Source of the DNA: Acidovorax sp. NCPPB 3576
GTDB lineage: Bacteria; Pseudomonadota; Gammaproteobacteria; Burkholderiales; Burkholderiaceae_C
Reading direction: 5' to 3'
DNA: 64,000 nt
Assembly (NCBI RefSeq): GCF_028473605.1
Contig: NZ_CP097267.1
Span: forward strand, 810,501-874,500
Below, piece after piece: positions 10,671 to 19,349 of this stretch. The notes below the pieces were generated by a model. The model was not told the origin of the DNA, made no database searches, and saw only the letters and a list, made by a program, of their open reading frames with translations. A program made the position numbers and the translations under genes. Numbering within the stretch: position 1 is the first letter of the stretch; the number at the start of each line of letters is the position of its first letter.

Positions 10671-10728
10671 TTTTGCTATAAAAATAATAGCTTCCTGCGC
10701 TAGTTAAACATGCGCTGGAGGCCTTTTT
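10671..10728 (+). repeat. Dispersed Comamonadaceae-type short repeat, copy 1
   Basis: This AT-rich block begins TTTTGCTATAAAAATAATAGC and ends TGCGCTGGAGGCC plus T's. It contains the short palindrome GCTAT/ATAGC and a repeated TGCGCT. A diverged copy lies in inverted orientation at 28412-28478. Both sit in intergenic gaps just ahead of a gene. I recognise the GCGCTGGAGGCC core as a common intergenic repeat in this family. A role as terminator or mRNA stabiliser is only a guess. Confidence 0.65.
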
Positions 10729-10749
10729 GACTCTGAAAAGGACGGGCGC

Positions 10750-11751
10750 ATGCGCGCAGACGTGTATCTGGTGGACAAGGGCCATGCCGCGACCCGATCG
10801 CAGGCGCAGCGCCTGATCGCGGCGGGCGTGCAGTGGCGGCTGGCACCCAGCCTGCCCTGGCACAAGGTGGCCAAGAACGGTGACGAGATCCCGGACATCG
10901 CCGAAGTGCAACTGCTCGACCAGGCCGAGGCGCGCTACCTCTCGCGTGGCGGCCTCAAGCTGGAAGGCGCGCTCACGGCCACGGGCCTGGACGTGGCGGG
11001 CTGGCGCTGCCTGGACGTGGGCCAGAGCACCGGCGGCTTCACCGACTGCCTGCTGCAGCGCGGCGCGGCCCAGGTGATCGGTGTGGACGTGGGCCACAGC
11101 CAGTTGCACGACCGCCTTCGGCAGGACCCGCGCGTGGTGGCCGTGGAAGGCGTCAACGCCCGTTCGCTGACCGCCGCATCGCTGCAGGAAGCCTGCGAGG
11201 ATGCGCTGTCCGAGCAGGTCGAGCAGCACCCCGACGACAACGAAACCCAGCCTGAAGCGCCCTACAGCTGGATGCGCAACGGCGGCCTGATCGATGACGA
11301 ATACGACGACAGCGCCGATGCCAAGGAACACGACGTGGAAGCCTTCAAGGCCGAGCGCGCGGCCAGGGCGCGAGCCCGCGCCGAGGGCGTGCTGCCCACG
11401 GTACGCCGGCGCCGGGCGGGGCTGGAAAAGGTGGACATCACGCCGGAATTCGATCTGGTGACGGGCGACGTGTCGTTCATTTCGCTCACGCTCATCCTGC
11501 CGGCGGTGGCGCCTCTGCTGAAGGCGGGCGGCGACCTGCTCATGCTCGTCAAGCCCCAGTTCGAATTGCAGCCCGGCCAGGTGGGCAAGGGCGGCATCGT
11601 GCGCGATGTGGCGCTCTACGCCGTGGTCGAGCAGCGCATCCGCGACTGCTGCGCAGAACTCGGCCTGGCCGTGGCCGCATGGATGGACAGTTCCATCGAC
11701 GGCGGCGACGGCAACCGTGAATTTTTCGTCCACGCAAGGAGGGCGGCATGA
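10750..11751 (+). CDS. TlyA/FtsJ-type RNA methyltransferase with S4 domain
   Basis: 333 residues. The N-terminal ~60 form an S4 RNA-binding domain (RADVYLVDKGHAATRSQAQRL), followed by a Rossmann methyltransferase with the TlyA signature CLDVGQSTGGFTDCLL (residues ~87-102) and VSFISLTLILPAV. TlyA family members 2'-O-methylate rRNA using SAM, and many were once called haemolysin A. A charged insertion of about 75 residues (~150-228, rich in Asp/Glu and then Arg) splits the methyltransferase domain and is absent from typical ~250-residue TlyA. The gene follows ahcY by 137 bp and overlaps metF by 4 bp, so it is tied to the methyl cycle, which recycles its by-product SAH. The exact RNA target is unknown. 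Confidence 0.88.
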   Translation: MRADVYLVDKGHAATRSQAQRLIAAGVQWRLAPSLPWHKVAKNGDEIPDIAEVQLLDQAEARYLSRGGLKLEGALTATGLDVAGWRCLDVGQSTGGFTDCLLQRGAAQVIGVDVGHSQLHDRLRQDPRVVAVEGVNARSLTAASLQEACEDALSEQVEQHPDDNETQPEAPYSWMRNGGLIDDEYDDSADAKEHDVEAFKAERAARARARAEGVLPTVRRRRAGLEKVDITPEFDLVTGDVSFISLTLILPAVAPLLKAGGDLLMLVKPQFELQPGQVGKGGIVRDVALYAVVEQRIRDCCAELGLAVAAWMDSSIDGGDGNREFFVHARRAA

Positions 11752-12602
11752 GTGCCTCCAATTCACCCTTGACGACCCGCTTGCCGGTCAGTTTCGAATT
11801 CTTTCCCACCAAGACGCCCGAAGGCGCCGAGAAGCTGCGCGCCGTGCGGCAGGCCCTGTATGCCCGCCGGCCCGATTTCTGCTCCGTCACCTACGGTGCG
11901 GGCGGCTCCACGCAGGAGGGCACCTTCGCCACCGTGCGCGAAATCCTCGCGGAAGGGGTGAGCGCGGCCTCGCACTTTTCGTGCATCGGCGCAACGCGCG
12001 AGACGGTGCGCAGCCAGCTGGCCACGCTCAAGGCCATGGGCGTGAAGCGCCTGGTGGCCCTGCGCGGCGATTTGCCCAGTGGCTACGGCGCGGGCGGCGA
12101 GTTTCACTACGCCAGCGATCTGGTGGCCTTCATCCGGGCGGAGACGGGCGATGACTTCCATGTGGAAGTGGCCGCCTATCCGGAAGTGCATCCGCAGGCC
12201 CGTTCGCCCGAAGCCGATCTGCAGGCCTTCGCGCTCAAGGTGCGTGCCGGCGCGCACTCGGCCATCACGCAGTACTTTTTCAATGCCGACGCCTACTTCC
12301 GCTTCGTGGACGACACGCGGCGGCTGGGGCTGGATGTGCCCGTGGTGCCGGGCATCATGCCCATCCTGGGCTCCACGCAGCTCATGCGGTTCTCCGACGC
12401 CTGCGGCGCCGAGATTCCTCGCTGGATTCGCATGCGCCTGCAGGGCTTCGGCGACGACACGGCCAGCATCAAGGCCTTCGGCCTGGACGTGGTCACGGGG
12501 CTGTGCGAGCAGCTGCGCGACCGCGGCGTGCCGGGCCTGCATTTCTATACGATGAACCAGAGCGCTGCCACGCTCGAGATCTGCCGCCGCCTGGGGCTCT
12601 AG
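11748..12602 (+). CDS. metF: Methylenetetrahydrofolate reductase
   Basis: 284 residues, normal for bacterial MetF. This cytoplasmic flavoenzyme reduces 5,10-methylene-THF to 5-methyl-THF, the methyl donor for methionine synthesis. Seen: SFEFFPTKTPEG at the N-terminus with the catalytic Glu, FCSVTYGAGGSTQEGTF, LRGDLPSGYGAGGEFHYASD and VVPGIMPILGSTQLMRF, all family hallmarks. The ATG overlaps the stop of the TlyA-like gene (ATGA), so translation is coupled. Its position behind the SAH riboswitch suggests that homocysteine made by AhcY and methyl-THF made by MetF are supplied together. Confidence 0.97.
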   Translation: MSASNSPLTTRLPVSFEFFPTKTPEGAEKLRAVRQALYARRPDFCSVTYGAGGSTQEGTFATVREILAEGVSAASHFSCIGATRETVRSQLATLKAMGVKRLVALRGDLPSGYGAGGEFHYASDLVAFIRAETGDDFHVEVAAYPEVHPQARSPEADLQAFALKVRAGAHSAITQYFFNADAYFRFVDDTRRLGLDVPVVPGIMPILGSTQLMRFSDACGAEIPRWIRMRLQGFGDDTASIKAFGLDVVTGLCEQLRDRGVPGLHFYTMNQSAATLEICRRLGL

Positions 12603-12653
12603 GCGCCGGCAGCCACTCCGGTAATATCGCGGCTTCGTTTTTCGCGCTCATCC

Positions 12654-13256
12654 ATGACATCCGCCTTCGCTCCCCTGTTGGCCGCCGCACTGTGTTGCAT
12701 GGCGTCTTCCCCGCTCTGGGCGCAGATGCGGTACGTTTGCCGGGATGCTGCGGGCAACAGCTTCACGATGTCGCGTCCCTGTCCCTCGGGCACGACAACG
12801 TCGGTGGCGGCGACGGGGCCTGTCTCCCCCCCTCCGACATGGCGCTATGAGCCGCCCGTGCGTTCCGTGCCTGAAGGGCCGGCCTACCAGCGCTACATGA
12901 GCGCCCGCTGCCGCTCCCTGAGCGACACGTTGCGTGGAGGCTCCTCCGGCATTCAGCCCGATGCCTACGCAGGCATGCGGCGCGAATACCAGCGCGATTG
13001 CCGCGAGGAGGAAAACGACGCCTCTTCCCGGTATTACAAGGAGCAGGGCGAGGCACGCAGGCAACGCCAGGAGCAGGAGCAGCAAGTGCAGGTGGCGGCC
13101 CAGGCGTCGCGCGAAGAGGCGGCTCGCCATGCCGAGCAGTGCAAGGAGTCGCGCCGCATCCTCAATGCCAAGCGAGCCCGCACGGACCTGACCGAAGGCG
13201 AAAGAAAGGACCTGAAGCGTTTTGAAGACGCCTACGAAACGCGCTGCCAGCGCTGA
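12654..13256 (+). CDS. Secreted DUF4124-like protein with coiled-coil region
   Basis: 200 residues. There is a signal peptide (APLLAAALCCMASSPLWAQ), so it is periplasmic. Next comes a short YVCRDAAGNSFTMSRPCPSG segment that matches the start of DUF4124 ('Y-C-D-G-..-RPCP'), then a Pro-rich linker and a charged, Gln/Glu/Arg-rich helical stretch (residues ~125-165), probably a coiled coil. Paired cysteines occur at both ends. The function is unknown. It follows metF by 51 bp, and its end overlaps the RlpA-like gene by 35 bp, suggesting co-transcription with that lipoprotein. Confidence 0.8.
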   Translation: MTSAFAPLLAAALCCMASSPLWAQMRYVCRDAAGNSFTMSRPCPSGTTTSVAATGPVSPPPTWRYEPPVRSVPEGPAYQRYMSARCRSLSDTLRGGSSGIQPDAYAGMRREYQRDCREEENDASSRYYKEQGEARRQRQEQEQQVQVAAQASREEAARHAEQCKESRRILNAKRARTDLTEGERKDLKRFEDAYETRCQR

Positions 13257-13884
13257 ATCACGCCACCGGCTCGGTGCGCTCCTGTCGGGCGCGCTGCTGT
13301 CGTGCGTTCTGGTGGCCTGCGCCGTGAAGGCGCCCGCGCCCACCGACGAGGCCATCGCTGCGCCACCAAAGCCGTCGCTTCCTTCACCATCGGCAGCCCA
13401 GCCGCTGCCCCGGGCTGCCGGCCCGGTCGCGGCGCCACCGGCCGACGTTGGCGGTGCCCCCGCAAGCCGTCCTAACACCGAGGCCGCCGCCGAGTCCGAC
13501 ATGGACACCGATACGTTCGTGCAGCAAGGCCTCGCGTCCTGGTACGGGGCCCGCTTCCACCGCCGCCGCACGGCCAGCGGAGAGCGTTTCGACATGAACG
13601 AATTCACTGCAGCCCACCGCACCTTGCCCTTCGGCACGCGCGTGTGCGTGCGCAGCCTGGTCACCGGCCGGGCCGTGCAGGTGCGCATCAACGATCGCGG
13701 GCCTCATTCGCCGGGCCGCATCATCGACGTGAGCCGCGCTGCTGCCGGTGCGTTGGGGCTGCTGGGGCTGGGCACCAAGCCCGTCCTGGTTTCGCAGGCG
13801 CCGCAAGACGCCGATGCGCAGTGCCCGGATGCCACGGCTTCCGGCCTGTCGCAGGCCGGACCGTTGCCGGCGGCCGGCGAATAG
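13222..13884 (+). CDS. rlpA: RlpA-family lipoprotein (septal ring lytic transglycosylase-like)
   Basis: 220 residues. The N-terminus carries a lipobox (SCVLVACAV), so this is probably an outer-membrane lipoprotein, followed by a long Ala/Pro linker. The double-psi beta-barrel runs from about residue 95: GLASWYGARFHRRRTASGE, FDMNEFTAAHRTLPFGTRV, VRINDRGPHSPGRIIDVSRA. These include the acidic and basic active-site residues of RlpA, which cleaves denuded glycan strands at the septum. No C-terminal SPOR domain is present, so septal targeting would have to occur by other means. The start overlaps the preceding gene by 35 bp. A later start is possible but would lose part of the signal peptide. Confidence 0.9.
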   Translation: MKTPTKRAASAESRHRLGALLSGALLSCVLVACAVKAPAPTDEAIAAPPKPSLPSPSAAQPLPRAAGPVAAPPADVGGAPASRPNTEAAAESDMDTDTFVQQGLASWYGARFHRRRTASGERFDMNEFTAAHRTLPFGTRVCVRSLVTGRAVQVRINDRGPHSPGRIIDVSRAAAGALGLLGLGTKPVLVSQAPQDADAQCPDATASGLSQAGPLPAAGE

Positions 13885-13896
13885 GCTGGCTGAAGC

Positions 13897-14790
13897 TCAG
13901 CCGCCCGATTCCAGCGTGTGGGAGGCGTGGTGGTCCTGTGCCAGCAGTTGCGCCATCTGCGGTAGCGCCGGCTTGAGTGCTGCTTTGAGCGTGAACGGCG
14001 GGTTGATCAGGAACATGCCGCTGGCGGGAAGGCCGGGGCGGCGCGCCTGGCCGTCGGCGGCACCGGTCACTTTGCTCGACTTCACGGTGAGCGTGGCATG
14101 CAGCCACGATTTGCCGGCCTTGGTCGCAAGGGTCTTCAGGCGCCGCGGCAGGTCATGGGCCTCGGGCCGCGGAATGATCGGATACCAGACGGCATAGGTG
14201 CCCGTCGCAAAGCGCTTGAGCGAGTCCGCGGCCATGTCCAGAACCCGGCCATAGTCGCTCTTGATTTCATAGCTGGGATCGCACAGCACGAGAGCGCGGC
14301 GGGCCGGTGGAGGCAGGAATTTCTTGATGCCTTCGAAGCCGTCCTCATGCAGCACCGCCACTTGGCGGCCTGCCTCCAGCTGGGCCACGTTGCCGGCCAG
14401 CGCGCGCAGGTCGGTCGGGTGCAATTCGAACACCTTGAGCTTGTCGCGGTCGCGCAGCAGGCGCCGCGTGATGAACGGCGAGCCGGGATAGACCCGCGTC
14501 ACATTGCCCTGGTTGAAGGCGCCGACCATGTCGACGTAGGCCTGAAGCGCGGGCGCCAGAGGCTCTTTCAGCACGGCGGGCGGCACCAGGCGGAGAATGC
14601 CGTCCGCCGCCTCGCCGCTGGTAGCCGCGTAGTCGCCATCCAGCCGGAACAGGCCGGCGCCGGCATGGGTGTCCAGCACAGTGAGCGCTGCGTCTTTCTG
14701 CGTAAGGTGTTGCAAAGTGGCAATCAGCACCGTGTGCTTGAGCACATCGGCGTGGTTGCCCGCATGGAAGGCGTGGCGATAACTGAACAT
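13897..14790 (-). CDS. rlmJ: 23S rRNA (adenine-2030-N6)-methyltransferase
   Basis: 297 residues from MFSYRHAFHAGNHADVLKH at 14790. The open frame reaches 15012 but the added N-terminus is unlike the family. RlmJ N6-methylates A2030 of 23S rRNA. Seen: the N-terminal MFSYRHAFHAGNHADV signature, LDTHAGAGLFRLDG (SAM-binding motif I), YPGSPFITRRLLR, LVLCDPSYEIKSDY (the DPPY-like catalytic motif IV, here DPSY) and a C-terminal SGMFLINPPFTL. It is a single gene converging on the RlpA gene (12-bp gap) and read divergently from the Ser/Thr kinase. DPSY in place of DPPY is a conservative variation. Confidence 0.95.
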   Translation of the reverse strand: MFSYRHAFHAGNHADVLKHTVLIATLQHLTQKDAALTVLDTHAGAGLFRLDGDYAATSGEAADGILRLVPPAVLKEPLAPALQAYVDMVGAFNQGNVTRVYPGSPFITRRLLRDRDKLKVFELHPTDLRALAGNVAQLEAGRQVAVLHEDGFEGIKKFLPPPARRALVLCDPSYEIKSDYGRVLDMAADSLKRFATGTYAVWYPIIPRPEAHDLPRRLKTLATKAGKSWLHATLTVKSSKVTGAADGQARRPGLPASGMFLINPPFTLKAALKPALPQMAQLLAQDHHASHTLESGG

Positions 14791-15038
14791 GATGGGCCAA
14801 TGGTAACCACGCACCGCCCCGGTTGCCGCGTGATCGTGCCCCGAGGCCGTGGAGCAGTGCGCGCCATGCCGTGCAGGTGTGACGGCCCAGGGTGGCCGCC
14901 GCGCGCTTTGTCGCCGCCAACGCTCGGGCTTGCTGCATGATGGCGGCTTCGGCGAATGTGTTGCAATCCACCCACTTGTCCGTTGCCGGGTGCGCCTTTG
15001 CTGGTGCACCATTGCCGCCCGAAAGCCCAGCCGCCACC

Positions 15039-16955
15039 ATGTCCGCCATCACCAGCACCGAACCCCCGACCGACGTCCACCACGTCGATGCCCTGCCGGC
15101 CGGGACGCGTCTGGGGGAGTTCGAGGTGCTTTCGCTGCTGGGAGTCGGCGGGTTCGGCATGGTCTACAAGGCGTTCGACCACTCCCTCCTGCGCTTTGTG
15201 GCCATCAAGGAATACATGCCGTCGGCCCTGGCCGCGCGGGCGCAGGGGCAGTCGCTCTGGGTGCGGTCCTCGTCCCAGGAGCAATCGTTCCAGGCGGGGC
15301 TGGCCTCTTTCGTGAGCGAGGCGCGCCTGCTCGCCCAGTTCGACCATCCCTCGCTGGTCAAGGTCTTCCGCTTCTGGGAGGCCAACCACACGGCTTACAT
15401 GGTCATGCCGCTCTACACGGGCATGACGCTCAAGCAGGCCCGCGCCCACATGCGCACACCGCCGCCCGAGGTCTGGCTGCGAAAGATGCTGTGGTCGGTG
15501 CTGAGCGCCCTGCGCGTGCTGCACGAGGGCCAGACGCTGCACCGCGACATCTCGCCGGACAACATCTTTCTGCAGGACAGCGGCCCTCCCGTGCTGTTGG
15601 ATTTGGGTGCCGCACGCCACGCGATCAGCGACCATGGGCATCAGCACACGGCGGTCCTGAAGGTCAACTATGCGCCGATCGAGCAGTACAGCGACGGCGA
15701 AAGCGATCTGCGCCAGGGCCCCTGGAGCGATCTCTATGCCCTCGGTGCCGTGGTGCACGGCAGCCTGTGCAACGACACACCGCTGCCCGCCACGCTCCGA
15801 TCCATCCGCGACCGCATGGTGCCGTTCTCGCGCGTGGCCAAGACGGTGCGGCGCCAGTTCGGCGTCGAATATTCCCCGCCTTTCGTGGCGGCGATCTCGC
15901 AGGCGCTGGCGTTGCGGCCCGATGAGCGGCCCCAGAGCATCGACGAATTCCTGCGCACCATGGACATGGCCACCCCGCCAGAGTGCATCGACCAGTTCGA
16001 TTTCAGGGCCGAGCTTGGCGATGTCTGGGTGGAGCCGGCCGACCGGCATGGCACGGGCGTGGCGGTGCCCATGATCGATATCACCTCCGTGCCCCTGCCG
16101 GCAGTGGGCGCCGCTTTGCCGACGCCTCTGGCCGCTTCGGTGGATGCGCCCACGGTGGATGCGGGCACGCTGGTGCATATCGATCGGCAGGAGGCGGGCG
16201 ACACGGTGGTGTCCGACGGGCAGGACACGGTTTTCATGGACGGAGGACAAGAGGTGGCAGATACGGTGACGGATGGCGATACGGTTTTCGAGGAACGGCG
16301 CCCTCAGCATCCGGAGAGGCTGGGACGGCCCAAGACCCGCCGCAGCCAGGCTGCTGGCGAAGCATCGCCGGCGCCCGCCATCTCTGGCGGGCGCCGCCGT
16401 CCCTTGCTGTGGGCGGGTGCTGGCGTGATGGCCGTGGCGGTGATCGCTGCGGGGCTCTGGTGGAATTCGTCGCGCGATGCGCACCACCCGGCCAAGTACA
16501 CCCCGGAAGACCAGATCATCACGGAACTGGCCGAGCCGCCGGCGGCCGTGGCGTCTGCGCCGGCCGAAGTGATCGCCGTGGTCGACGAGGCGGCCGCACC
16601 GGTCGTAGCGGCTGCATCCGTGGCGCCGGTCGCCGCGACCCCGGCGTTCGTCGTTGCATCGGCACCACGGCCCAAGGCGGCGCCACGCAAAGTGGCGGAG
16701 CCGTTGCCTGTGGCGGCAGCGGAAGCGCCATCCCCACCGGAGCCTGCGCCGGTGGTTCCTGCCGCCGCGCCCAAGCCTGCGGCGGCGCGGGTGGCGGGGC
16801 CAGATGAGGCATGCGCCAACGCCGGGTTCATTGCACGGCCGATGTGCGTTCACCAGCAATGCCAGAACGCGGCCGTGGCGAATCACCCGCTGTGCGTCGA
16901 GAATCGCCGGCGGCTTGAGGCGGAAGAGCGCCGCCGCACGATGCTCTCCCAGTAG
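15039..16955 (+). CDS. Membrane-anchored Hanks-type Ser/Thr protein kinase
   Basis: 638 residues from MSAITSTEPP at 15039. The frame extends to 14892 but the extra N-terminus looks non-coding. The kinase domain covers ~25-310: glycine loop LLGVGGFGMVYKAF, VAIKEYMP (Lys57), HRDISPDNIFL (Asp170) and LLDLGAAR (DLG in place of DFG near 188). These variants are common in proteobacterial STPKs and leave the catalytic residues intact. After a ~140-residue acidic linker comes one membrane helix (~456-478, PLLWAGAGVMAVAVIAAGLW). A Pro/Ala-rich periplasmic segment follows, then a terminal patch with four cysteines (DEACANAGFIARPMCVHQQC). The topology is cytoplasmic kinase with a possible periplasmic sensor tail. 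No phosphatase or T6SS gene lies nearby, so the substrate is unknown. Confidence 0.93.
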   Translation: MSAITSTEPPTDVHHVDALPAGTRLGEFEVLSLLGVGGFGMVYKAFDHSLLRFVAIKEYMPSALAARAQGQSLWVRSSSQEQSFQAGLASFVSEARLLAQFDHPSLVKVFRFWEANHTAYMVMPLYTGMTLKQARAHMRTPPPEVWLRKMLWSVLSALRVLHEGQTLHRDISPDNIFLQDSGPPVLLDLGAARHAISDHGHQHTAVLKVNYAPIEQYSDGESDLRQGPWSDLYALGAVVHGSLCNDTPLPATLRSIRDRMVPFSRVAKTVRRQFGVEYSPPFVAAISQALALRPDERPQSIDEFLRTMDMATPPECIDQFDFRAELGDVWVEPADRHGTGVAVPMIDITSVPLPAVGAALPTPLAASVDAPTVDAGTLVHIDRQEAGDTVVSDGQDTVFMDGGQEVADTVTDGDTVFEERRPQHPERLGRPKTRRSQAAGEASPAPAISGGRRRPLLWAGAGVMAVAVIAAGLWWNSSRDAHHPAKYTPEDQIITELAEPPAAVASAPAEVIAVVDEAAAPVVAAASVAPVAATPAFVVASAPRPKAAPRKVAEPLPVAAAEAPSPPEPAPVVPAAAPKPAAARVAGPDEACANAGFIARPMCVHQQCQNAAVANHPLCVENRRRLEAEERRRTMLSQ

Positions 16956-16962
16956 CCTTGCC

Positions 16963-16990
16963 TTGGCATTTTTCCGCCGGTTCGTATAAT
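16963..16990 (+). promoter_or_regulatory. Promoter of rplM-rpsI
   Basis: TTGGCA (16963-16968) and TATAAT (16985-16990) are separated by 16 bp, a good sigma-70 promoter. Transcription would start near 16998 and give a leader of about 120 nt before rplM, long enough for autogenous control of the kind known for r-protein operons. No specific structure was assigned. Confidence 0.75.
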
Positions 16991-17118
16991 GGCGGGCTTC
17001 GCAGCGCTTTTTTGGTCCCGCGGCGAAGTAATTCACACCACCTAAGAGGCTTCCTTCAGAGAAGCACCGACCGTGGAAAAGGACCGACAAACCCCCCGTT
17101 CTTTGAAAAGAGAAACTC

Positions 17119-17547
17119 ATGTCTACTTTCAGCGCAAAGCCCGCTGAGGTCGTGCACGAGTGGTTTGTGATTGACGCGACCGACAAGGTCCTCGGACGAG
17201 TAGCCAGCGAAGTTGCTCTCCGTTTGCGCGGCAAACACAAGGCCATTTACACGCCTCACGTCGATACCGGTGACTTCATCGTCATCATCAACGCCGCTCA
17301 GCTCAAGGTCACCGGCACCAAGTCCCTGGACAAGGTGTATTACCGCCACTCGGGCTATCCCGGCGGTATCACGGCCACGAACTTCCGCGACATGCAAGCC
17401 AAGCACCCCGGCCGCGCGCTGGAAAAGGCTGTCAAAGGCATGCTGCCCAAGGGTCCCCTGGGCTACGCGATGATCAAGAAACTCAAGGTGTATGGCGGTG
17501 CTGAGCATCCCCACACCGCCCAGCAGCCCAAGGCGCTGGAAATCTAA
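17119..17547 (+). CDS. rplM: 50S ribosomal protein L13
   Basis: 142 residues, the standard length. L13 is an early-assembly protein of the large subunit. Seen: [38 protein letters not shown] and [19 protein letters not shown], all L13 hallmarks. It is followed 11 bp later by rpsI, the universal bacterial pair, and preceded by a strong sigma-70 promoter with a ~120-nt leader. Confidence 0.99.
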   Translation: MSTFSAKPAEVVHEWFVIDATDKVLGRVASEVALRLRGKHKAIYTPHVDTGDFIVIINAAQLKVTGTKSLDKVYYRHSGYPGGITATNFRDMQAKHPGRALEKAVKGMLPKGPLGYAMIKKLKVYGGAEHPHTAQQPKALEI

Positions 17548-17558
17548 GGAGCCTTGAG

Positions 17559-17951
17559 ATGATTGGTGAATGGAACAATGGCACAGGCCGTCGCAAGTCC
17601 AGCGTCGCCCGCGTGTTTCTCAAGAAGGGTTCCGGCAAGATCACTGTGAATGGCAAAGACATTCAGCAGTATTTCGGCCGCGAAACCTCGATCATGATCG
17701 CCAAGCAGCCGCTCGCGCTGACCAACCATGTCGAAACCTTCGACATCCAGGTCAACGTGCACGGCGGCGGTGAATCCGGCCAAGCCGGTGCCACCCGCCA
17801 CGGCATCACCCGCGCCCTGATCGACTACGACGCAACGCTGAAGCCCGCGCTGAGCCAAGCCGGCTTCGTGACCCGCGATGCACGTGAAGTCGAACGGAAG
17901 AAGGTCGGTCTGCGTTCTGCACGCCGCGCCAAGCAGTTCTCCAAGCGTTAA
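17559..17951 (+). CDS. rpsI: 30S ribosomal protein S9
   Basis: 130 residues, the standard length. S9 sits in the 30S head and its basic tail reaches toward the P-site tRNA. Seen: [19 protein letters not shown] at the N-terminus, [20 protein letters not shown], and the C-terminal [14 protein letters not shown] with the invariant KR end. It is co-transcribed with rplM and followed by a hairpin terminator at 18056-18082. Confidence 0.99.
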   Translation: MIGEWNNGTGRRKSSVARVFLKKGSGKITVNGKDIQQYFGRETSIMIAKQPLALTNHVETFDIQVNVHGGGESGQAGATRHGITRALIDYDATLKPALSQAGFVTRDAREVERKKVGLRSARRAKQFSKR

Positions 17952-18055
17952 GCTTCGCCGCTGCAAAAGACTGCCATGCCTTGCTGCGCCTTTCCAAAGG
18001 CTGCAAAAGGGGCGTGTCAGTCGGCCGAAAGCACCTTCGGGGGCTTTCCTGCTGC

Positions 18056-18082
18056 AAAAAACCGCCGATCCGGCGGTTTTTT
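18056..18082 (+). terminator. Rho-independent terminator after rpsI
   Basis: The stem CCGCCG/CGGCGG (18062-18067 with 18071-18076) has a 3-nt loop, is preceded by A's and followed by six T's. The A run lets the stem extend with A-U pairs, and the same hairpin could also work in the reverse direction. Confidence 0.88.
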
Positions 18083-18116
18083 CATTTCTGCCCTCCGATA
18101 TGTTGAATAGGGAAAC

Positions 18117-18830
18117 ATGCGACTCAAGCTGCTACGGCGCCGTTTGACCATCAGTGCTCCCAGGGTGTCGGTCCGCAGTGCAATGCCATGGCCTGTCCGG
18201 TGGGTTCTGCTCGCCATTTTCTTCGGCCTGTGCGCTGCGCTGGCGCTCTGGGCGTTCGAGTTCGGCAAGAGCATCGCAGGCTTGGATTCCCGCTCCCGTG
18301 CCGAACTGGTGCGTTTGCGCGAAGAGGTGGCGCAGTTGCGCGAGGAGCAGCGCCTGCAAAAGGACACGTCGAGTTCTGCCGGCACGCTGCTGACCGCGGA
18401 GCGCACGGCGATGGACCGCCTGATGGCCCAGATGCGCCAGTTGGAGGCGGACAACCGCGCCCTCCGGGACGACCTGGGCTTTTTCGAAAAGCTCATCCCT
18501 GCGGGCAAGACCGAGGGGGTCAGCATCCGTGGACTTCAGGCCGACGTGGTGGGGGGCAGCCAGTTGCGCTGGCAGGTGCTCGTGATCCAGCCGGTGCGCA
18601 ATGCGCCCGAGTTCCGTGGGCGGCTGGAGTTGCTGCTGGCAGGTACGCGCGATGGACGCCCCTGGACACAGGCGATTCCTGCGGATGGGCAACCCCTTCA
18701 GTTCCAGCAGTATCGCCGGGTGGAAGGGTTGTGGCCATTGCCCGGCAATGCCGTGGTAAAAACCGTGACCGCGCGGGTCTTGGAGGGCAGTGCGGTGCGT
18801 GCCACCCAGACCCTGAGCATCGAAGAATAG
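18117..18830 (+). CDS. DUF6776-type inner-membrane protein with coiled coil
   Basis: 237 residues. There is one membrane helix near the N-terminus (WVLLAIFFGLCAALALWAF, residues ~29-47), then a heptad-rich coiled coil (~60-125, LREEVAQLREEQRL and MRQLEADNRALRDDL), then a C-terminal beta domain starting near FFEKLIPAGKTEGVSIRG. This layout fits the DUF6776 family, which is commonly found just ahead of a bactofilin gene in Burkholderiales. The function is unknown. The gene is followed 61 bp later by the bactofilin gene, suggesting a shared role at the cell envelope, with the soluble domain in the periplasm. Confidence 0.85.
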   Translation: MRLKLLRRRLTISAPRVSVRSAMPWPVRWVLLAIFFGLCAALALWAFEFGKSIAGLDSRSRAELVRLREEVAQLREEQRLQKDTSSSAGTLLTAERTAMDRLMAQMRQLEADNRALRDDLGFFEKLIPAGKTEGVSIRGLQADVVGGSQLRWQVLVIQPVRNAPEFRGRLELLLAGTRDGRPWTQAIPADGQPLQFQQYRRVEGLWPLPGNAVVKTVTARVLEGSAVRATQTLSIEE

Positions 18831-18891
18831 CGGTTGTGGCGGCGTCGGCAATGGGCCATTCCCTCCCGTGCCAACCGACTGGAGTGTTCCC

Positions 18892-19290
18892 ATGTTTTCT
18901 CGCAAGAAGCAGCCCCCGATCAAGAGCCTGATTGCCCATGGCACCCGCATCAACGGCGAAGTGCGGTTTTCCGAGGGCCTGCGGATCGATGGCGAGGTGG
19001 CGGGGGACGTGCGGGCCTGCGACGAGCAGCCCAGCATTCTGGTGATATCGGAGTCCGCCCGGGTGGAAGGCGCAGTGCATGCGGCCCACGTGATCGTCAA
19101 CGGCACGGTCCTGGGTCCGGTGCATGCCGCAGAACTGCTGGAGTTGCAGCCCAAGGCGCGCATCACCGGTAACGTGCACTACAAATCGCTTGAAATGCAC
19201 CAAGGTGCCACGATATCGGGACAGATGAGCCCATCGACCGTGCTGGTCGAGGAAAAACCCACACTGAAGTTGGCGTCAAACGCCAACTGA
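18892..19290 (+). CDS. Bactofilin (polymer-forming cytoskeletal protein)
   Basis: 132 residues from [13 protein letters not shown] at 18892, with GGAG about 8 bp upstream; the in-frame ATG at 18868 has no ribosome site. The core is a right-handed beta-helix of short repeats: [41 protein letters not shown] turns and [20 protein letters not shown]. Bactofilins polymerise without nucleotide on the inner face of the membrane and organise local peptidoglycan enzymes, cell shape or stalks. It lies between the DUF6776 gene and erpA on the same strand. Confidence 0.95.
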   Translation: MFSRKKQPPIKSLIAHGTRINGEVRFSEGLRIDGEVAGDVRACDEQPSILVISESARVEGAVHAAHVIVNGTVLGPVHAAELLELQPKARITGNVHYKSLEMHQGATISGQMSPSTVLVEEKPTLKLASNAN

Positions 19291-19349
19291 CCCACATTCG
19301 AGGGTCATTGCAGTACCATCGACGGCAAACCCTCCCGAAGGAGCACTCC

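Noticed and set aside
14724..17246. 840-codon minus-strand frame opposite rlmJ's end and the kinase
   Set aside because: Shadow of the kinase frame: Arg/His-rich composition, no ribosome site, and it spans unrelated genes.
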